From assembly GCA_036346225.1 (NCBI GenBank), contig JARFIW010001087.1:2195031-2259030 (forward strand): a stretch of 64,000 bases of DNA. The letters are read 5' to 3'. Of this stretch, positions 48,254-60,011 are shown piece after piece. Every line of letters starts with the position of its first letter. Within the stretch, counting starts at the first letter, position 1. Source of the stretch: Platerodrilus igneus (taxonomy: Eukaryota; Arthropoda; Insecta; Coleoptera; Lycidae). The position numbers and the translations under genes are program-made. The notes beneath the pieces are model-generated. The model saw only the letters and a program-made list of their open reading frames with translations, had not been told where the DNA came from and ran no database searches.

Positions 48254-48737
48254 TGTTACGTCGTCATCGAACAATTCGGTATTTTGTGACAATAAATACT
48301 TTGTGCGTGCATCCTACAGTTTGAGTGAAACATTTTATATACCGGCAATAACAGTGCATAAAGGGACAGTCGTACTCGAGCCTTTAGAGAAGCAAGTCGC
48401 CTTCGAACCCTTGAAAGGGACGGTCGTATTAGAGCTTTAAAGCGAGACCGACACCCGGTCGAGCGTGTTACTGGTTCTCCGTAAAAGCTTTTGTGCGTGA
48501 AAGTGTCTATTGCCCCAGCGGCGCAGGACAAAGCTTTGTGCGTGAAAGTGTCTATTGCCCCAGCGGCGCAAGACTTAAGGTATTTATACCCTTCCTTAAT
48601 TAGTTGGTAGTTGTCTTTTTGTTATTACATAACCGCTCCACCATTATCGTTATTGCTATAAAAGCAATTGGTCCTTCATTATAATTTGCATATTTTTATC
48701 ACACATTTATATCAACCTCCTTAACCCCAACCAATCA
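48254..48737 (+). repeat. 3' LTR of the BEL/Pao element
   Basis: 484 bp. Differs from the 5' LTR by a one-base deletion in GAGCTTT(C)AAAGCG and a two-T shortening of a T run. The purine-rich GGTGGGCGG just upstream (about 48243-48251) serves as polypurine tract. Confidence 0.9.
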
Positions 48738-48742
48738 ATAGT

Positions 48743-49269
48743 AGTGACTTATTCGTAATTGCACTAGTTTGTAGGCAAATAGAGATATTTTGTGTAGTTT
48801 AGTGAATTGCGTGAAGGCGGTTGTCATTTTTAACACTTGTTGTGAAATCAATTCATGTGCGTGATATGATTCAGGATAACAACAGTAGAGGTGAGTTATT
48901 TTTTTATAAACATGTAACCTAACGGCAGTCCTAAAACTTTTACTTAAGTCGACTTAGGTCGGGTATTTAAAAATCGGTCCAAAATAAGATGTTTAATAAA
49001 TGTTTCGCTTAGCCAATCAATCTCTATCACCTCCTCGATTTAACGATATAAAACTAGTGCCACCCTGTATACTGTATATAACAAACAACTTCACACAGCT
49101 ACAATTCAAATGAACGTTAATATATTGGATTAAGGTAAGTGTATTCAAAACAATTTTTATTATTTTTTTAATTAATTTTTTTATTTTTATTTTGAAATAA
49201 GCGAATAATGGTAAAAATTAGTAGCGTACTGCGCAGACTACACAAATTCAAATTTTCAAGGTGTACATC
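48743..49269. other. No gene seen
   Basis: Flank between the BEL/Pao target duplication and the hAT relic. Two donor-like GGTGAGT/GGTAAGT motifs (about 48890 and 49134) have no coding context. Confidence 0.35.
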
Positions 49270-50240
49270 GAAAAGCAAATAATTAAATTTTTCTCGTATG
49301 CATCCCGAATTAAATCGACCAATTATTGAAGTAAGACGCTGCCCATATAGTCCACAATGCAGTTGAAGCAGCGGCAAATGTACTTCCAATAGATATTAAA
49401 GGAATAATTTTAAAATTTATAGCCACTTTTATATTTACATTGTAGGAGTCGATAGCCTGAAACAATTTTGTGTTGATGCTGAAGTAGAATTCAAACGATT
49501 ATTAGTTGAGTCCAGAACTAGATGGTGAGCTTTACTTCTTGTAGTTGAAAGAGTTTTACAATTATTCAAACCATTAAAATCTTATTTCCTTTCTGTCAAA
49601 GACTATTCAAAGTAATAAAAAGTTTTTTCTGAAATGAACAACCACAACTGCGGGTTTACTTTATTCACAACTTGTCATTAGTGTTCCACGATTCTACTAA
49701 CAAAAAAATATTAGGAGGAAAAACCACAATTGTCGACATTTCTGAATTCACACATTCTTTAATATTTAAATTTACAGAACGAATTTCCTCACTTTTACTC
49801 TAACTGCGTTCCAAAGGTCAATAATATAGAAATAATTGGTTCGTAAACCAAATTACAAATCAGTTTGAGGAAATTAAAAATTCTAAATGGGTTAATTGAA
49901 AGAAATTGAATAAAAAGATATTACAGCGATAGTTACTCTAATGAAAAAGTATTTAGATGACAAGGATATATATCTTGAAAACAATTTACTTGATAAAATT
50001 TCATATTTAAAACCTTGTGTTACATTAATTTAAAATTGGTTGAAATTATCAACAATTTTTCTGAAAATTACGTTTTCTTCCGGGCTTTAAAGATAATCGT
50101 GATTTTGGTCTTGATTTATCTTGAACAAACGACAGAACGTGTTTTTTCCATTATTAATAATTTATGGACATCGGAAATATTCACAATTGCATGTAGATAC
50201 GGTAAAAGCAATGGTAATAACGAAGTGCAATTTTGAGTGC
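49270..50240 (+). pseudogene. hAT-family transposase relic
   Basis: Scattered frames show HNAVEAAANVLPIDIKGIIL (about 49347-49410), then LKQFCVDAEVEFKRLLVESR with TRW (about 49461-49525), the 'LK.Fc...... ..tRW' block of one hAT clade common in arthropods. LLVVERVLQLFKPLKSYF follows. The C-terminal dimerisation block appears as TERVFSIINNLWTSE (about 50125-50175), the 'seR.FS..n.lwt.eR' signature. Many stops and frame changes are present and no TIRs were identified. It is unrelated in detail to the ZBED5-like relic at 26830-27700. Confidence 0.65.
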
Positions 50241-52100
50241 AATACAAGTAGAACATTGCGATGAATTTCTAATTCACTCTGTTAATAAATATTAGTTTCG
50301 GTTTGTTCATTTATTCTCGTTTTTCTTATTACTTTGTGTTCATATTCATGTTTTTGTTGATGTGTATTTATCTTACAATTTTTTTCTTATTATTTTGTAT
50401 TCCTATTTATGTTTATTATCGTTAAATAATCCATGCTTACTATGTAAATAATTATTATACAAAGTGAATATTTTGTTAATAAATTTCTGTTTTAAAATGA
50501 CTCTAAGTATTAAAAATTTTTTGCGGGGAATGGATTCTCTCGGTCCAGCGTTACGTTACCTTAAAAATTTCCACCTTGTGCTAATGTGACAAAGCGTGCC
50601 ACACTTATATTTTCATCGTGACGTCAGATCAATTTGCGTTCCGTAGCAATACGTTTTGTTACAGTCTTTAAGATTTCAAGTGTAATTGTTTCAACCAGTT
50701 TTTCTGTTAGTGAGAGAACTTCACTTTAAATCGTCTAGTGTGCCGCGGCTCGCATTCTGTCTTGTACGGAGCGTTAGAACTTTGCATCATCCCCTAAAAT
50801 TAGTCCGCCCCTGGTCAGTAGGAAACTTTGTTCTATAAATTTATTTTATGTAATCAAGTTGATACCACAAGTTGTGGAAAACAGAAATGGTCAAGCATTG
50901 ACTGCTTAGAAATTTGTTCAATAATCAAAAAGTTAAAATTATTTTAAGTTACCGCACGCTGGACGAGGTAGGGTACTTACTGCTGTGTTTATATATGTAA
51001 ATACTGTTAACCCGTTTAGCCAAAATTGTATCTTGAAACTGTTGGAAATCAGATACCAGAAGTTATGAGAACGTATCCAAGTACGCCACATAGCATATGA
51101 CATACTCAAATTCTCCAATAAGACAGAGGAAGCTAGATGCTACCAAAGTATTCCACCGAAGTTTACAAACTCGTTAAACTATACTGTTGATGGTACTTCG
51201 AATGACTTATAAATGTCAAGAATATCTGGCAGCAAAACGTGAAAACAAAGGAAAACTTGTTAGGTATCTTACTAGCTTATAATTAATTTTGGTGTTGTTT
51301 GCCAGGTACAATACAACTTTTGATGTACGTATTTCCACAATAAAAAGAAACTTTACTGGGTTTGCGTAAACACGCGGTGTCGTATTTTAAGGAGAGTTAC
51401 GTCTGCTTAAAACCCTTGTGAAGTGAGAACTTTTCAAATAAATTCTAAAATATGACACTTAAAGTAAAAGGACTTTGAAAGCATTTCCAAACAGCTATTA
51501 GCCTTAGTTTATACTGTGCCTCATTTCCAACAAACAGAAATTTATATAACTTGTTAAAGCATTTAGGAAAACTACAAACATTAAGCTTCTTTTCTAATTT
51601 ATTGACTGAGGAAGTTAGAAGACATTTTCTGTAGTGGGATTGCTTTTTAAATTGTAAGATGCAATTGTTAACATTGAAATAAGAAAATTGTATATCTTCC
51701 AATGGTAATGTTAAGGTCTTTAATATTAGGAGAGTACAGTATTCTTACAATAGGAGAAACAGGACAACTACTCATGTTAACATGAACTTTAAATAGATAC
51801 TCAAAGGTATAATCCTAATAGTCTCTTGTATACAAACTTTAATTTGAGGAGTCCAGTGCTTTTCAAAAGACATGCTCAAACAAAACAGCGCTAGTATAGT
51901 TTGAAATAATTTTTGTGTTTAAATGTATACAAACTCTTACTCAAAAGATAGCAATAAAATCTAAACTTGACTTCATTTTTATGCCCTTGTATACGTGTAA
52001 AAGAAGATAGAACTGTCATAAAGCTCCAAGTTAAAAGTACAGTGTTACGTGTGAAATTGATGCTAATGACCTGAATGAAATTTACTCAACCGCAAAGACG
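50241..52100. other. No recognisable gene
   Basis: AT-rich apart from a more balanced block at about 50520-50830 that may be the hAT element's 3' end. The 85-codon minus ORF at 51445-51702 has no motif. Confidence 0.4.
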
Positions 52101-52104
52101 TATC

Positions 52105-53003
52105 AATAAAAATGCACCAACTAGCTTGCAGTGGCGAGTGGTGAATTCTGTGAAAACAACTGCAAATTTTTTGGGGATATACAAAATTTAACACTTTCAC
52201 TTGCATGGAAGGTCTCTGAAATTTCAGTCTAATATAAAATATTGAGCGCCAACCCACCTGGAGTTTCTGAATCTCGTCTGACGATGGAACGTTTAAGAGA
52301 TTATGTAAAATAGTTCATAAGTTTCTGCAGTATAGATTTCTGGAGCCATGCGTACACTTTTATTCCTTTACCTACTAATTTAAAATATACACAAATAATA
52401 ATAAAACTCCAATTTATTCACCTACATTAAAGCATGAATATCACGGTAACGAAACAGACTGATCTAATCAAATACCCCTATTTGGGAAATGTGCGTGTAG
52501 AAGAGTAAATTTATTTGAATTTATTTTGCATTAGTCCATTAATTAGTTCCATGTACTTTCCCGAGCTATGTTACCTGTGCAATTGACTTTAACTACCTAA
52601 ATGGAATTTATACTACTACAGAGACCCAACAGTAATAATGTACTAGCTAGGTTGCAGTGGCGTGTTGTGAGTTCTATGAAAATAAAAGCAAATCTTTTAG
52701 GGATATACGAACGTTGGCACTTTCACCGACCTGGCATTTTTAGTCTCGGTATGCAATAGGTGGTCTATCAGACGATATTAAGTAGTTCTTAACTATATGC
52801 AATACACGATGGCAGAGCCTTGTGTACACTGGTTTTTCTTTACCTACTAATTTAAAATAAACACAATGTATAAAAAGAATTCCAAACTTTTCACTTAACC
52901 TATATAACACATGAGTATTAGAATATTTAACAACAGAACAAACTGATTAAATTAACTATTGTCATTGGCCAAGTATGAGTATAAAAAAGCAAATTTATTA
53001 ATT
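52105..53003. repeat. Diverged direct duplication, ~530-bp period
   Basis: Segments about 52105-52510 and 52640-53003 share CTTGCAGTGGCG / GTTGCAGTGGCG, GGGATATAC, CACTTTCAC, TTTACCTACTAATTTAAAAT and an AACAGA(C)TGATNAAAT block in the same order, with many substitutions and indels. An old tandem duplication of unknown sequence. Confidence 0.55.
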
Positions 53004-54996
53004 ATTAGTATCCAACCAAATTAAATGGGTATCTATAAGTGTGCGTGATTACAATTGTGGAGCTCCTCCTAGTTACAAGTCACCTTTAATCAAACGTGCA
53101 CCAATGCTTCATGAGACACATAGTTGTATGCATTTCCATATAAAATAACAGTTTAAAATGTGAGCAGTGATAAAAATTCAATAGCTTATAACTTTATTTT
53201 TCTCTATAGCTCGATCCCCTTAACAAAAAAAAAAGGGAAATCGGCAGTCTTCCGACTAAGCTAGGGTTCTATTCCTTGGGTAAAGCTTATCAGGAATGGC
53301 CGTGGGTTTTAAATGAATATTTGTAACTGACACATAACCACAATAAATAGGGGGTGCAGGGGGGGCGCCACCAAAACCTAGACTTAATGAAAGCAAATCC
53401 TACCCTATGGAAGAACTTGGAAATCCTCAGGGGGAAAACATCGATTTAACTGCGACAATGCAGGATCTAAAAGAAAATAGTATTGTTAGAACAAACAAGG
53501 ACACAAGAGATGCACTTTTGTTACCTTATATTGTATAGAAAAAATAAGGGGTTATTATTAATATTTGAATTCTAAGTATAAGCATTAAATGGAGGTTTAA
53601 ATATCAAGCTCCTTGGAAGCGCTGTTTAAGTAATTCATTACTGAATCACAGCTAATAGTCTAACTCTTTGTGATAACATAGATTTGTAAGTCTTGATTTA
53701 GTTGCCCTGTATGTGTAGTTAATTTTTTTAACTCCAATGATTGTCCTTATTTAGCTTATTCTCTTCTGTTTTAGAATTCATTTACGAAAATGTTCCATAA
53801 AGGGAATAATCTAATCTTTTAGACATCAATATGTGAATATAGAAATTTTCAATGAAAGTACGATAGTTATCTAAACATAACTTCAAATTTGCCCATTTGA
53901 TACTCAGATTTGTTTATCTTGACTCACAGTTACTAATTATAATTTCAATCCAAAATAAAGGATAATTTTTATGTTCAAATTTTTAAAACTAACTTGATTT
54001 GAATAAATATGAATTTGTAAGTTTGTTTAATAAAATTGATAATTGTAGATAATAATGTAAACGACAATTGACGTAAGCAGTAATTTAGATAATATAATTA
54101 TTTCCGAGCGGTAAGTTTATCACAATCCTCCTGCAAAACAAAACGTTTAGTCCAATGCAACCATTTAATTTTTAGTATTTGTTTCATTAACAAGTTATTC
54201 AATAACAGCTGTTTTCAGGTCATGTCCTTAGGCTAATCGCTTACCTTGTTAGTCGATTGTACCATGAAACGTTATACACAAAAGAATACCTTGACGTCGC
54301 CATGTGTCCTAGCTTACAATTTATGGACAAACAACATTTTTAGCAGGACCTTTCGTATCTGCTACCGATGAATGTGTAAATAACCTTACACTTAATTCCT
54401 TCACATATGCATCATTCTTCAATAAAAATTTAAAGATATTAGATGTATTATAGATGAGTTTCTGATGGATATTACATGAGATTTACAGGACCGTAACAAG
54501 AATACTAGACGTATTATAGTTGAGCTTTTTTTAGAAAGCTTGTTTAGAGAACTTTTTAGAGAGCGCTACAATTAAATTATTTAGTTTTAATTAATGACTA
54601 CTTTTACCTGATTATCGCTAACAGGAATCAATGGAGTTTAAGTGCTTTTAGCATTTGAAGGCACAACCACCTTTTGCAATTCGCATATCACTGGCTCGGT
54701 TTCTTTGAAAACCCAGGTTGCTGTTATCGCAGCGGAAACCGGAGAGCAAATGCCATCGAGTCGACAAAAGTAATACGACAAACAAATATTGTCTCTCATT
54801 CAAAGCATAGTTCAAATAGCCTTCATTTAAAGAATAAGTCTATATTATTATTTTTAAATAATATAAGGCTCGTGATTGGGCAATATGGTACATATCTGAA
54901 TAATTATTAATATTAGGGAATTGATTACTTACTTGAATATGTATTGCAGTGTATAAAATATCTAAGGGATATGCGCATTTATAAGCAGTAGTGGGG
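53004..54996. other. No recognisable gene
   Basis: AT-rich. A short A-run and GC-richer patch at about 53210-53380 shows no known element structure. Confidence 0.4.
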
Positions 54997-55083
54997 TAAG
55001 GTCGGTCCTAATTCAAAACGTGCTCACACGTATTTTACATATGTAAAATACACGTGCACCGTCTTGAATTAGGACCGGCCTTA
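54997..55083. repeat. 87-bp near-perfect palindrome
   Basis: Starts TAAGGTCGGTCCTAATTCAA and ends with its near reverse complement, centred on ACATATGT at about 55040. Its ends share the AGACCGGCCTTA motif with the repeat array at 56555-57017, so it is probably one folded unit or a small MITE of that family. Confidence 0.75.
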
Positions 55084-55090
55084 TATATAA

Positions 55091-56548
55091 GGTTATCATA
55101 AAGTAAGGGATATATTTTAAATTATGATAACTTTTTAACAAATTAAGTTAATAACAAGAAATAAATGAAATCTAATTGCTTATGAAATGGGATTTAGTAT
55201 GCCCAAAACAGGTTACGGCAATTGCTCAATATGACCTCCATTTTGTTGTTGTAAGATCACCATCCTTACCTCCAAATTGTACACAGCATTTCGTAACATT
55301 TCTGGTTGAATTGTACCAATTTGCTCCGTAATACTGTCTTTTAATTCTTGTAGCGTAGTAGGTCGTCTTCTAAACACTAAACTTTTTAAATAACCCCACA
55401 GCCAGTAATCCGCTGGGTTTAGATCAGGTGCTCTTGGTGGCCATGAATTTACGAAATGTCTGCTTAACACGCGATCTTGAAAACGTTGGTTAACAATTCT
55501 TTGACTGGTCGAAAATGTGCGGGGTGCTCCATCCTGCATAAAATGATGTTTTCAATTCCGTAGTGCTCGTTTTGCAGCTGTGGAATAACATAATTTTGTA
55601 ACATTTGCAAGTATCGTTCACCATTTACAGTTACAGATACGGCTTGTCCATTCTGCATTTCCTCGTAGAAATACGGACCAATAATAAAATCAGCTGTAAA
55701 ACCGCACCAAACGGTGACTTTCTTGTCATGAAGACCTTTTGAACGATTTGTTGCGGATTTTCTGCAGACCAGATTCTACAGTTTTGAGTATTGACTCCAC
55801 GATTCAGAGTAAAATGTGCCTCATCTGTCCATAAAATACGGGATAACCATTCGGGTTCAATTTCCATCTGAGCCATTACTCGCAAAGAAAAATCGTACCT
55901 AGTAGCCAAATCTGCGTCCTTTAATTCAAACAGCATTTTCAGTTTATATGGATACATGTTTAGAATTTTGCGTAAAATTTTCCAAACCGTGGTATACGGC
56001 ATTTGCAATCGCTTGGATATCGCATTTGCACTGCTGATTGAGAGTGAATTGCTTCTGGCTATGTCTTGATTTTCATGAAAAACCTCTGCAACTTGGACAT
56101 CACTAATTATTGGTCTTCCTGATCTTGGTAAGTCAGTTACAGACCCTATTCTTTCAAATTTTGTATCAAATTGCGGTACGCTTTCATTTGACAGGGTCCC
56201 GCTCTCAAACCCATTCTCGTGCGAAATCTTCGTAATCCAGCGGTGTAATTTCTGCCGGATTCATAATAGCACTGAACTAAACCAATTCTTGTTCGTAAAT
56301 CCATGTTATTACAGTTGAGTCGTTTGAACTCAACGTTTACTTGAGTTTTAATTTCAAAATAAAACTTCAAATTGAATAATTTCGTTTTGACACTAGTGTC
56401 AACAATTGTTATGACAACGCTTTTGTTTCTCATAGATACGGTAAAATCCCATTCATTAAGCAACTAGATTTCGTTTATTTTATGTTACTAACTTAATTTA
56501 TTAAAAAGTTGTAATGATTTAAAATATATCCCTTACTTTATGATAACC
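55091..56548 (-). mobile_element. Tc1/mariner-superfamily element with ~65-bp TIRs
   Basis: Ends GGTTATCATAAAGTAAGGG with ~65 bp of near-identical inverted repeat at each side; 1458 bp in all. It lies inside the CCGGCCTTATATA..CTTTCAA repeat array, whose uninterrupted copies show the empty site. The flanks have TA on the right and a shifted TA on the left, so the TA target duplication is likely but one base is altered. Confidence 0.85.
55213..56304 (-). pseudogene. Transposase with DUF4817-type HTH and ~DD40D spacing
   Basis: The ATG at 56302-56304 starts MDLRTRIGLVQCYYESGRNY, matching the DUF4817 helix-turn-helix of insect Tc1/mariner-like transposases. After a frame change near 56150 come DLPRSGRP and a second HTH region (MPYTTVWKILRKILNMYPYK). 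ILWTDEAHFTLN (near 55830) carries the first Asp. After another change, MQDGAPRTF (from 55539) carries the second and PDLNPADYWLWGYLK the third. I count about 40 residues between the last two, longer than the 34 of classic mariner, as in DD41D-like relatives. Two or three frame changes break an otherwise complete protein. The stop is at 55213. Confidence 0.8.
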
Positions 56549-56554
56549 TAGTAC

Positions 56555-57017
56555 TTTCAACGTAAAATAGTTGTGAAAACATGAATTAAGACCGGCCTTG
56601 TATACTTTCAATGTAAAATACTTGTGGGCACGTTTTGAAGTCAGACCGTCTTTATATTACTTTCAATGGAACATACTTCAAAACACACGTATGTTGAAAA
56701 ATGTAAGTGCAGAGAAAAATGTGTGTAGCTGTTTTGAATTCGGTTTTCTAGCGAGAAGTTACACGTGCACCGTTTTGAATTCAGACCGGCCTTATATACT
56801 TTCAATGTATAATAGTTGTGAAAACATGAATTAAGACCGGCCTTATATACTTTCAATGTAAAATACTTGTGGGCACGTTTTGAAGTCAGACCGGCTTTAT
56901 ATTACTTTCAATGGAACATACGTGTGTGACTTCAAAACACACGTATGTTACGTTGAACAATGTAAGTGCAGAGAAAATGTGTGTAGCTGTTTTGAATTCG
57001 GTTTTCTAGCGAGAAGT
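56555..57017. repeat. Tandem repeat, ~245-bp period
   Basis: Units starting at 56555 and 56800 share TTTCAA(C/T)GTA(A/T)AATAGTTG, CATGAATTAAGACCGGCCTT, TGGGCACGTTTTGAAGTCAG and GTAGCTGTTTTGAATTCGGT in order. The second copy ends at about 57017. The motif AGACCGGCC recurs several times. Confidence 0.75.
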
Positions 57018-57248
57018 TATAAAGTATGCCAGATGCAAAATATCGCATTCAAGTCAATTGTGTTTAATTAAAGTGGATTCTGATGTATGTTTAGAGGTTG
57101 CAAATACACATGGGCCGGTTTCAATTCAAAATGTGTTCACTCTTGTGATAGGTCGAAAAGTGGGTTGGCAAAGTACGCAGATGGTGGTAATCTGCTATAT
57201 AAGGAGATTGCTCCTAATATTAATTTAATTAGTCAAAGAAAAGCAATG

Positions 57249-57427
57249 TGGATTTTAATACTCTTAATAAAACCACATATCGCAAACCTTATGTAAATTC
57301 AAAAGATCTTGTAGTGAATAAGAGGTTTGAAGTTTTAAAAGTAGAAACAATCAAGATAAAATATGGAGAAAGAGTATTAGGTGGAAACAGAAGAGTTCAA
57401 GAGTATATTGCCATTGAGATATTTTGA
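57249..57427 (+). other. Unrecognised open stretch
   Basis: About 58 codons without an internal stop (NTLNKTTYRKPYVNSKDLVV, later KVETIKIKYGERVLGG), ending in TGA. Downstream, other frames continue with SSTWSETIK and SIGSNKHVYITSK. It may be a decayed repeat-associated protein. No family was assigned. Confidence 0.25.
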
Positions 57428-57807
57428 ATACCTTCAAGCACATGGAGTGAAACAATTAAATGAAAGTATTGGCTCGAACAAACACGTATACATAACTAGT
57501 AAGGAATCGATCGGTCTAACTGTCAACATAGAATTTTCAGAATAATATGTCACTAATCTAAGAAATTAGTTTATTATTATAACAATATACATCTTGTTCT
57601 TTACTGTTAATTTTATTATAACACATCTAAGTCGATTGTATAAAGAATGATGTATTTACTTAAAGTGGGTTCTGATTTATGTGTGTTTTACTTTAAGGTT
57701 ACTACCTTGTTTAGAGAAAGTCTTGTTTCAAAAGAGAAACTTTTATAAAATACTTTTTTATTTTACAAATTGTTGAATATTTTGATCTAACTATTTACAG
57801 ATAAAAT

Positions 57808-58432
57808 CTAACTATTTATAAATGAAAAAGTATTTATTAACTCCCGTTCTTGAAGTATCTGCTGCTCCCTCGCAGCCAGTTCCTCTCTTTTTTGCTTTAT
57901 TATTTCTAGCTCCAAATCTAGACGACGCAGTAGCTTCTCTCCACGTTTTTTAAATGCGTTAAGCAACTTTACTGTGTCATCTTCGTAGGATTTGTCTTCT
58001 TTACAGCAAACAGCCATATTAGACTCTGTACATAACTTTTTCATAGCCAACATGTTTTTGCCGGATCTGTGAGCATAACATAAAAGATTATTGTAGGTTC
58101 ACCTTTTCTTTTGTATACTACCTGATGTTTCTGAGAGGATCAGAATATGCCAATGATCCAACGATAGCCTCAGAATTTCCAGAATGGTTTTTTGATCCTA
58201 ATCTAATGTAACTTATAAATTAGTACTGTTTTAAAACACATGTATAAATGTGAAAAAGCATTTACCGTGATATGTCTATTACGTCACTATCAAAAATAGC
58301 AGCAGTGTCAAGTTGAGGTGAAGAAGAACCAAAAACTTCTTTAATCAAGTCTTCGTCAGAATGTAATATAAATTGTTCTAGAACTTTTACGTTGGTACTA
58401 CTACAATTTTTGATCGATGATAAGTTACTCAT
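57808..58432 (-). CDS. Predicted three-exon gene, unknown function
   Basis: Exon 1 58266-58432 (ATG at 58430-58432), exon 2 58122-58202, exon 3 57808-58066. All introns are GT-AG (donors GTAAATG and GTAGTAT; acceptors ACATTAG and GCTCACAG) and the phases join in frame (167, 81 and 259 nt), giving 168 residues. An AATAAA signal lies at 57757-57762, about 50 bp past the stop. The N-terminal half is acidic and Ser-rich (LHSDEDLIKEVFGSSSPQ). The C-terminal ~60 residues are a charged helical coiled-coil candidate (KLLNAFKKRGEKLLRRLDLE, then KQKREELAAREQQILQERE), as at the end of many MADF/Myb-like transcription factors and transposon accessory proteins. No DNA-binding domain is visible. This is one of the few intact coding units here. 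It could be a host gene or an accessory gene of an unseen transposon. Confidence 0.55.
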
Positions 58433-58840
58433 TTTTTTTTAAAGTTGCTGGTAGTAGTAACTAATAATTATACAAGAGATCTGATTGAATACTGTTGGTA
58501 AAATCTACGTGAAGTATTTATATTAAATAATAAACTGACCTGTTAGAAAAAATTTTAAAATTTGCATCGTTTCCTGAAAAAATTGCAAATGTTATATAGA
58601 TTCAGCTCTGTAATCTATTCTAATGAATAAAAAACAGTATGTAATCAAATATAATTATGTCTCAGCAGAATGCAATGCAAATGGTCCTTAACTAGTAATA
58701 TATAGAATAAGTTTTAGATTACTGCTGCATAGTTTATTTTTCAGTAAAACTTAACAAAATTGACTTTATATGCATATATACGTATGTAGTAATTGCGTTC
58801 ATGCTGCATAATGAAATTCTTTAATTCTCTGAAGGTACTG

Positions 58841-58841
<1 letters not shown>
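58433..58841. other. No gene seen
   Basis: AT-rich region upstream of the three-exon gene, presumably containing its promoter. No clear TATA or initiator was assigned. Confidence 0.35.

Positions 58842-58885
<44 letters not shown>
58842..58885. repeat. (TA)n microsatellite, left border of ribozyme array
   Basis: Uninterrupted TA repeat of about 44 bp. Confidence 0.95.
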
Positions 58886-58890
<5 letters not shown>

Positions 58891-59045
58891 CAAGTTATTT
58901 GCAGTCCGCAATAAGAAATTGTGTAGAACAATATATAAAATAAGATGTATCTGTAAACAAACTCTATGAAAATAATAGAGCCTATTGACAAATACAATTC
59001 GGGCTGGTAGTTATAGCCAAATTTAACAAAACATTATTACTTCAT

Positions 59046-59110
59046 GAGAAACATCCACTGACGACGGTTTCGGCTTTATTAAGCCTCCTCACAGTGAAAT
59101 AGTCTTTAAG
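59046..59110 (-). ncRNA. Degenerate hammerhead ribozyme copy
   Basis: Same layout as the plus-strand copies (CACT, GGCTT..AAGCC, GAAAC, GTC, AGTG), but the core C3 of CUGANGA is changed to G and one stem III base is lost. Predicted inactive. Confidence 0.65.
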
Positions 59111-59492
59111 AACCCTATGAAGTAATCGAAACTATTATGACAGTATAATTTCGAAACAATGTCTGTACTATGGCAAAGTAAATAAAACCTCCATCAGGTG
59201 ATAAACACCAACACTACTAAGTGTAATACAGAATTGAACCGAAACTACATAGTAAATCCTATAGATGGCTATACAAGTTTGTTGGCCATTTAGATTTGCG
59301 GAATGTTACAAAATTATTTGCAAACGTAACAAACCTTCTCGCGAAGGTGTTCATGCCCAAGGCAAATTAATAAAAAGACAAGTTATGTTGCAGTCCAATA
59401 AGAAATTGTGTAGAACAATATATAAAATAAGATGTATCTGCAAACAAACTCTATGAAAATAATAGAGCCTATTGACGAATACAAATCGGGCT

Positions 59493-59554
59493 GGAGACTA
59501 TTTCACTCTGAGGAGGCTTAATAAAGCCGAAACCGTCGGTCAGTGGATGTTTCC
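59493..59554 (+). ncRNA. Type I hammerhead ribozyme, copy 2
   Basis: Self-cleaving RNA motif. Stem I outer GGAGAC/GTTTCC (59493-59498 with 59549-59554), internal loop TATTT/GAT, stem I inner CACT/AGTG. Core CTGAGGA at 59508-59514 fits CUGANGA. Stem II GGCTT/AAGCC with an AATA loop. GAAA at 59529-59532. Stem III A-C-C/G-G-T with a GTC loop. Cleavage triplet GTC, so the cut would follow 59541. Every invariant core base is present. The short stem III is characteristic of Penelope/retrozyme hammerheads. Confidence 0.85.
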
Positions 59555-60011
59555 TCCCTATGAAGTAATAATCTAATGTTTTGTTAATGGCTATATAACT
59601 ACCAGCCCGATTTGTATTCGTCAATAGGCTCTATTATTTTCATAGAGTTTGTTTACAGATACATCTTATTTTATATATTGTTCTACACAATTTCTTATTG
59701 CGGACTGCAAATAACTTGTCTTTTATTATTTGATTTGCCTTGGGGCATGAACCCGGGTGTCGCCGCGAGAAGGTTTGTTACGTTTGCAAATAAATTTTTC
59801 TGTAACATTCCGCAAATCTCAAATGGCCACACGTACTTGTATAGCCATCTATAGGATTTACTATGTAGTTTCGGTTCAATTCTGTACTTCCACACTTTAG
59901 TAGTGTTGGTGTTTTATCACCTGATGGCGGTTTTATTTACTTTTGCCATAGTACAGAGATTGTTTCGAAATTATACCAGTATAATAGCTTCGATTACTTC
60001 ATAAGGTTCTT

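Larger units (their letters stand above)
41682..48737 (+). mobile_element. BEL/Pao LTR retrotransposon, young insertion
   Basis: LTRs are 41682-42168 and 48254-48737, starting TGTTACGTCG and ending CCAATCA, with a 5-bp ATAGT duplication at 41677-41681 and 48738-48742. The order gag zinc fingers, protease, RT, RNase H, integrase on the plus strand is the BEL/Pao order. By eye the LTRs differ only by a 1-base and a 2-base indel, so insertion is recent. The coding region nevertheless has roughly ten frame changes. A ~690-bp leader (42169-42862) precedes gag; I could not name its primer tRNA. Confidence 0.9.
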
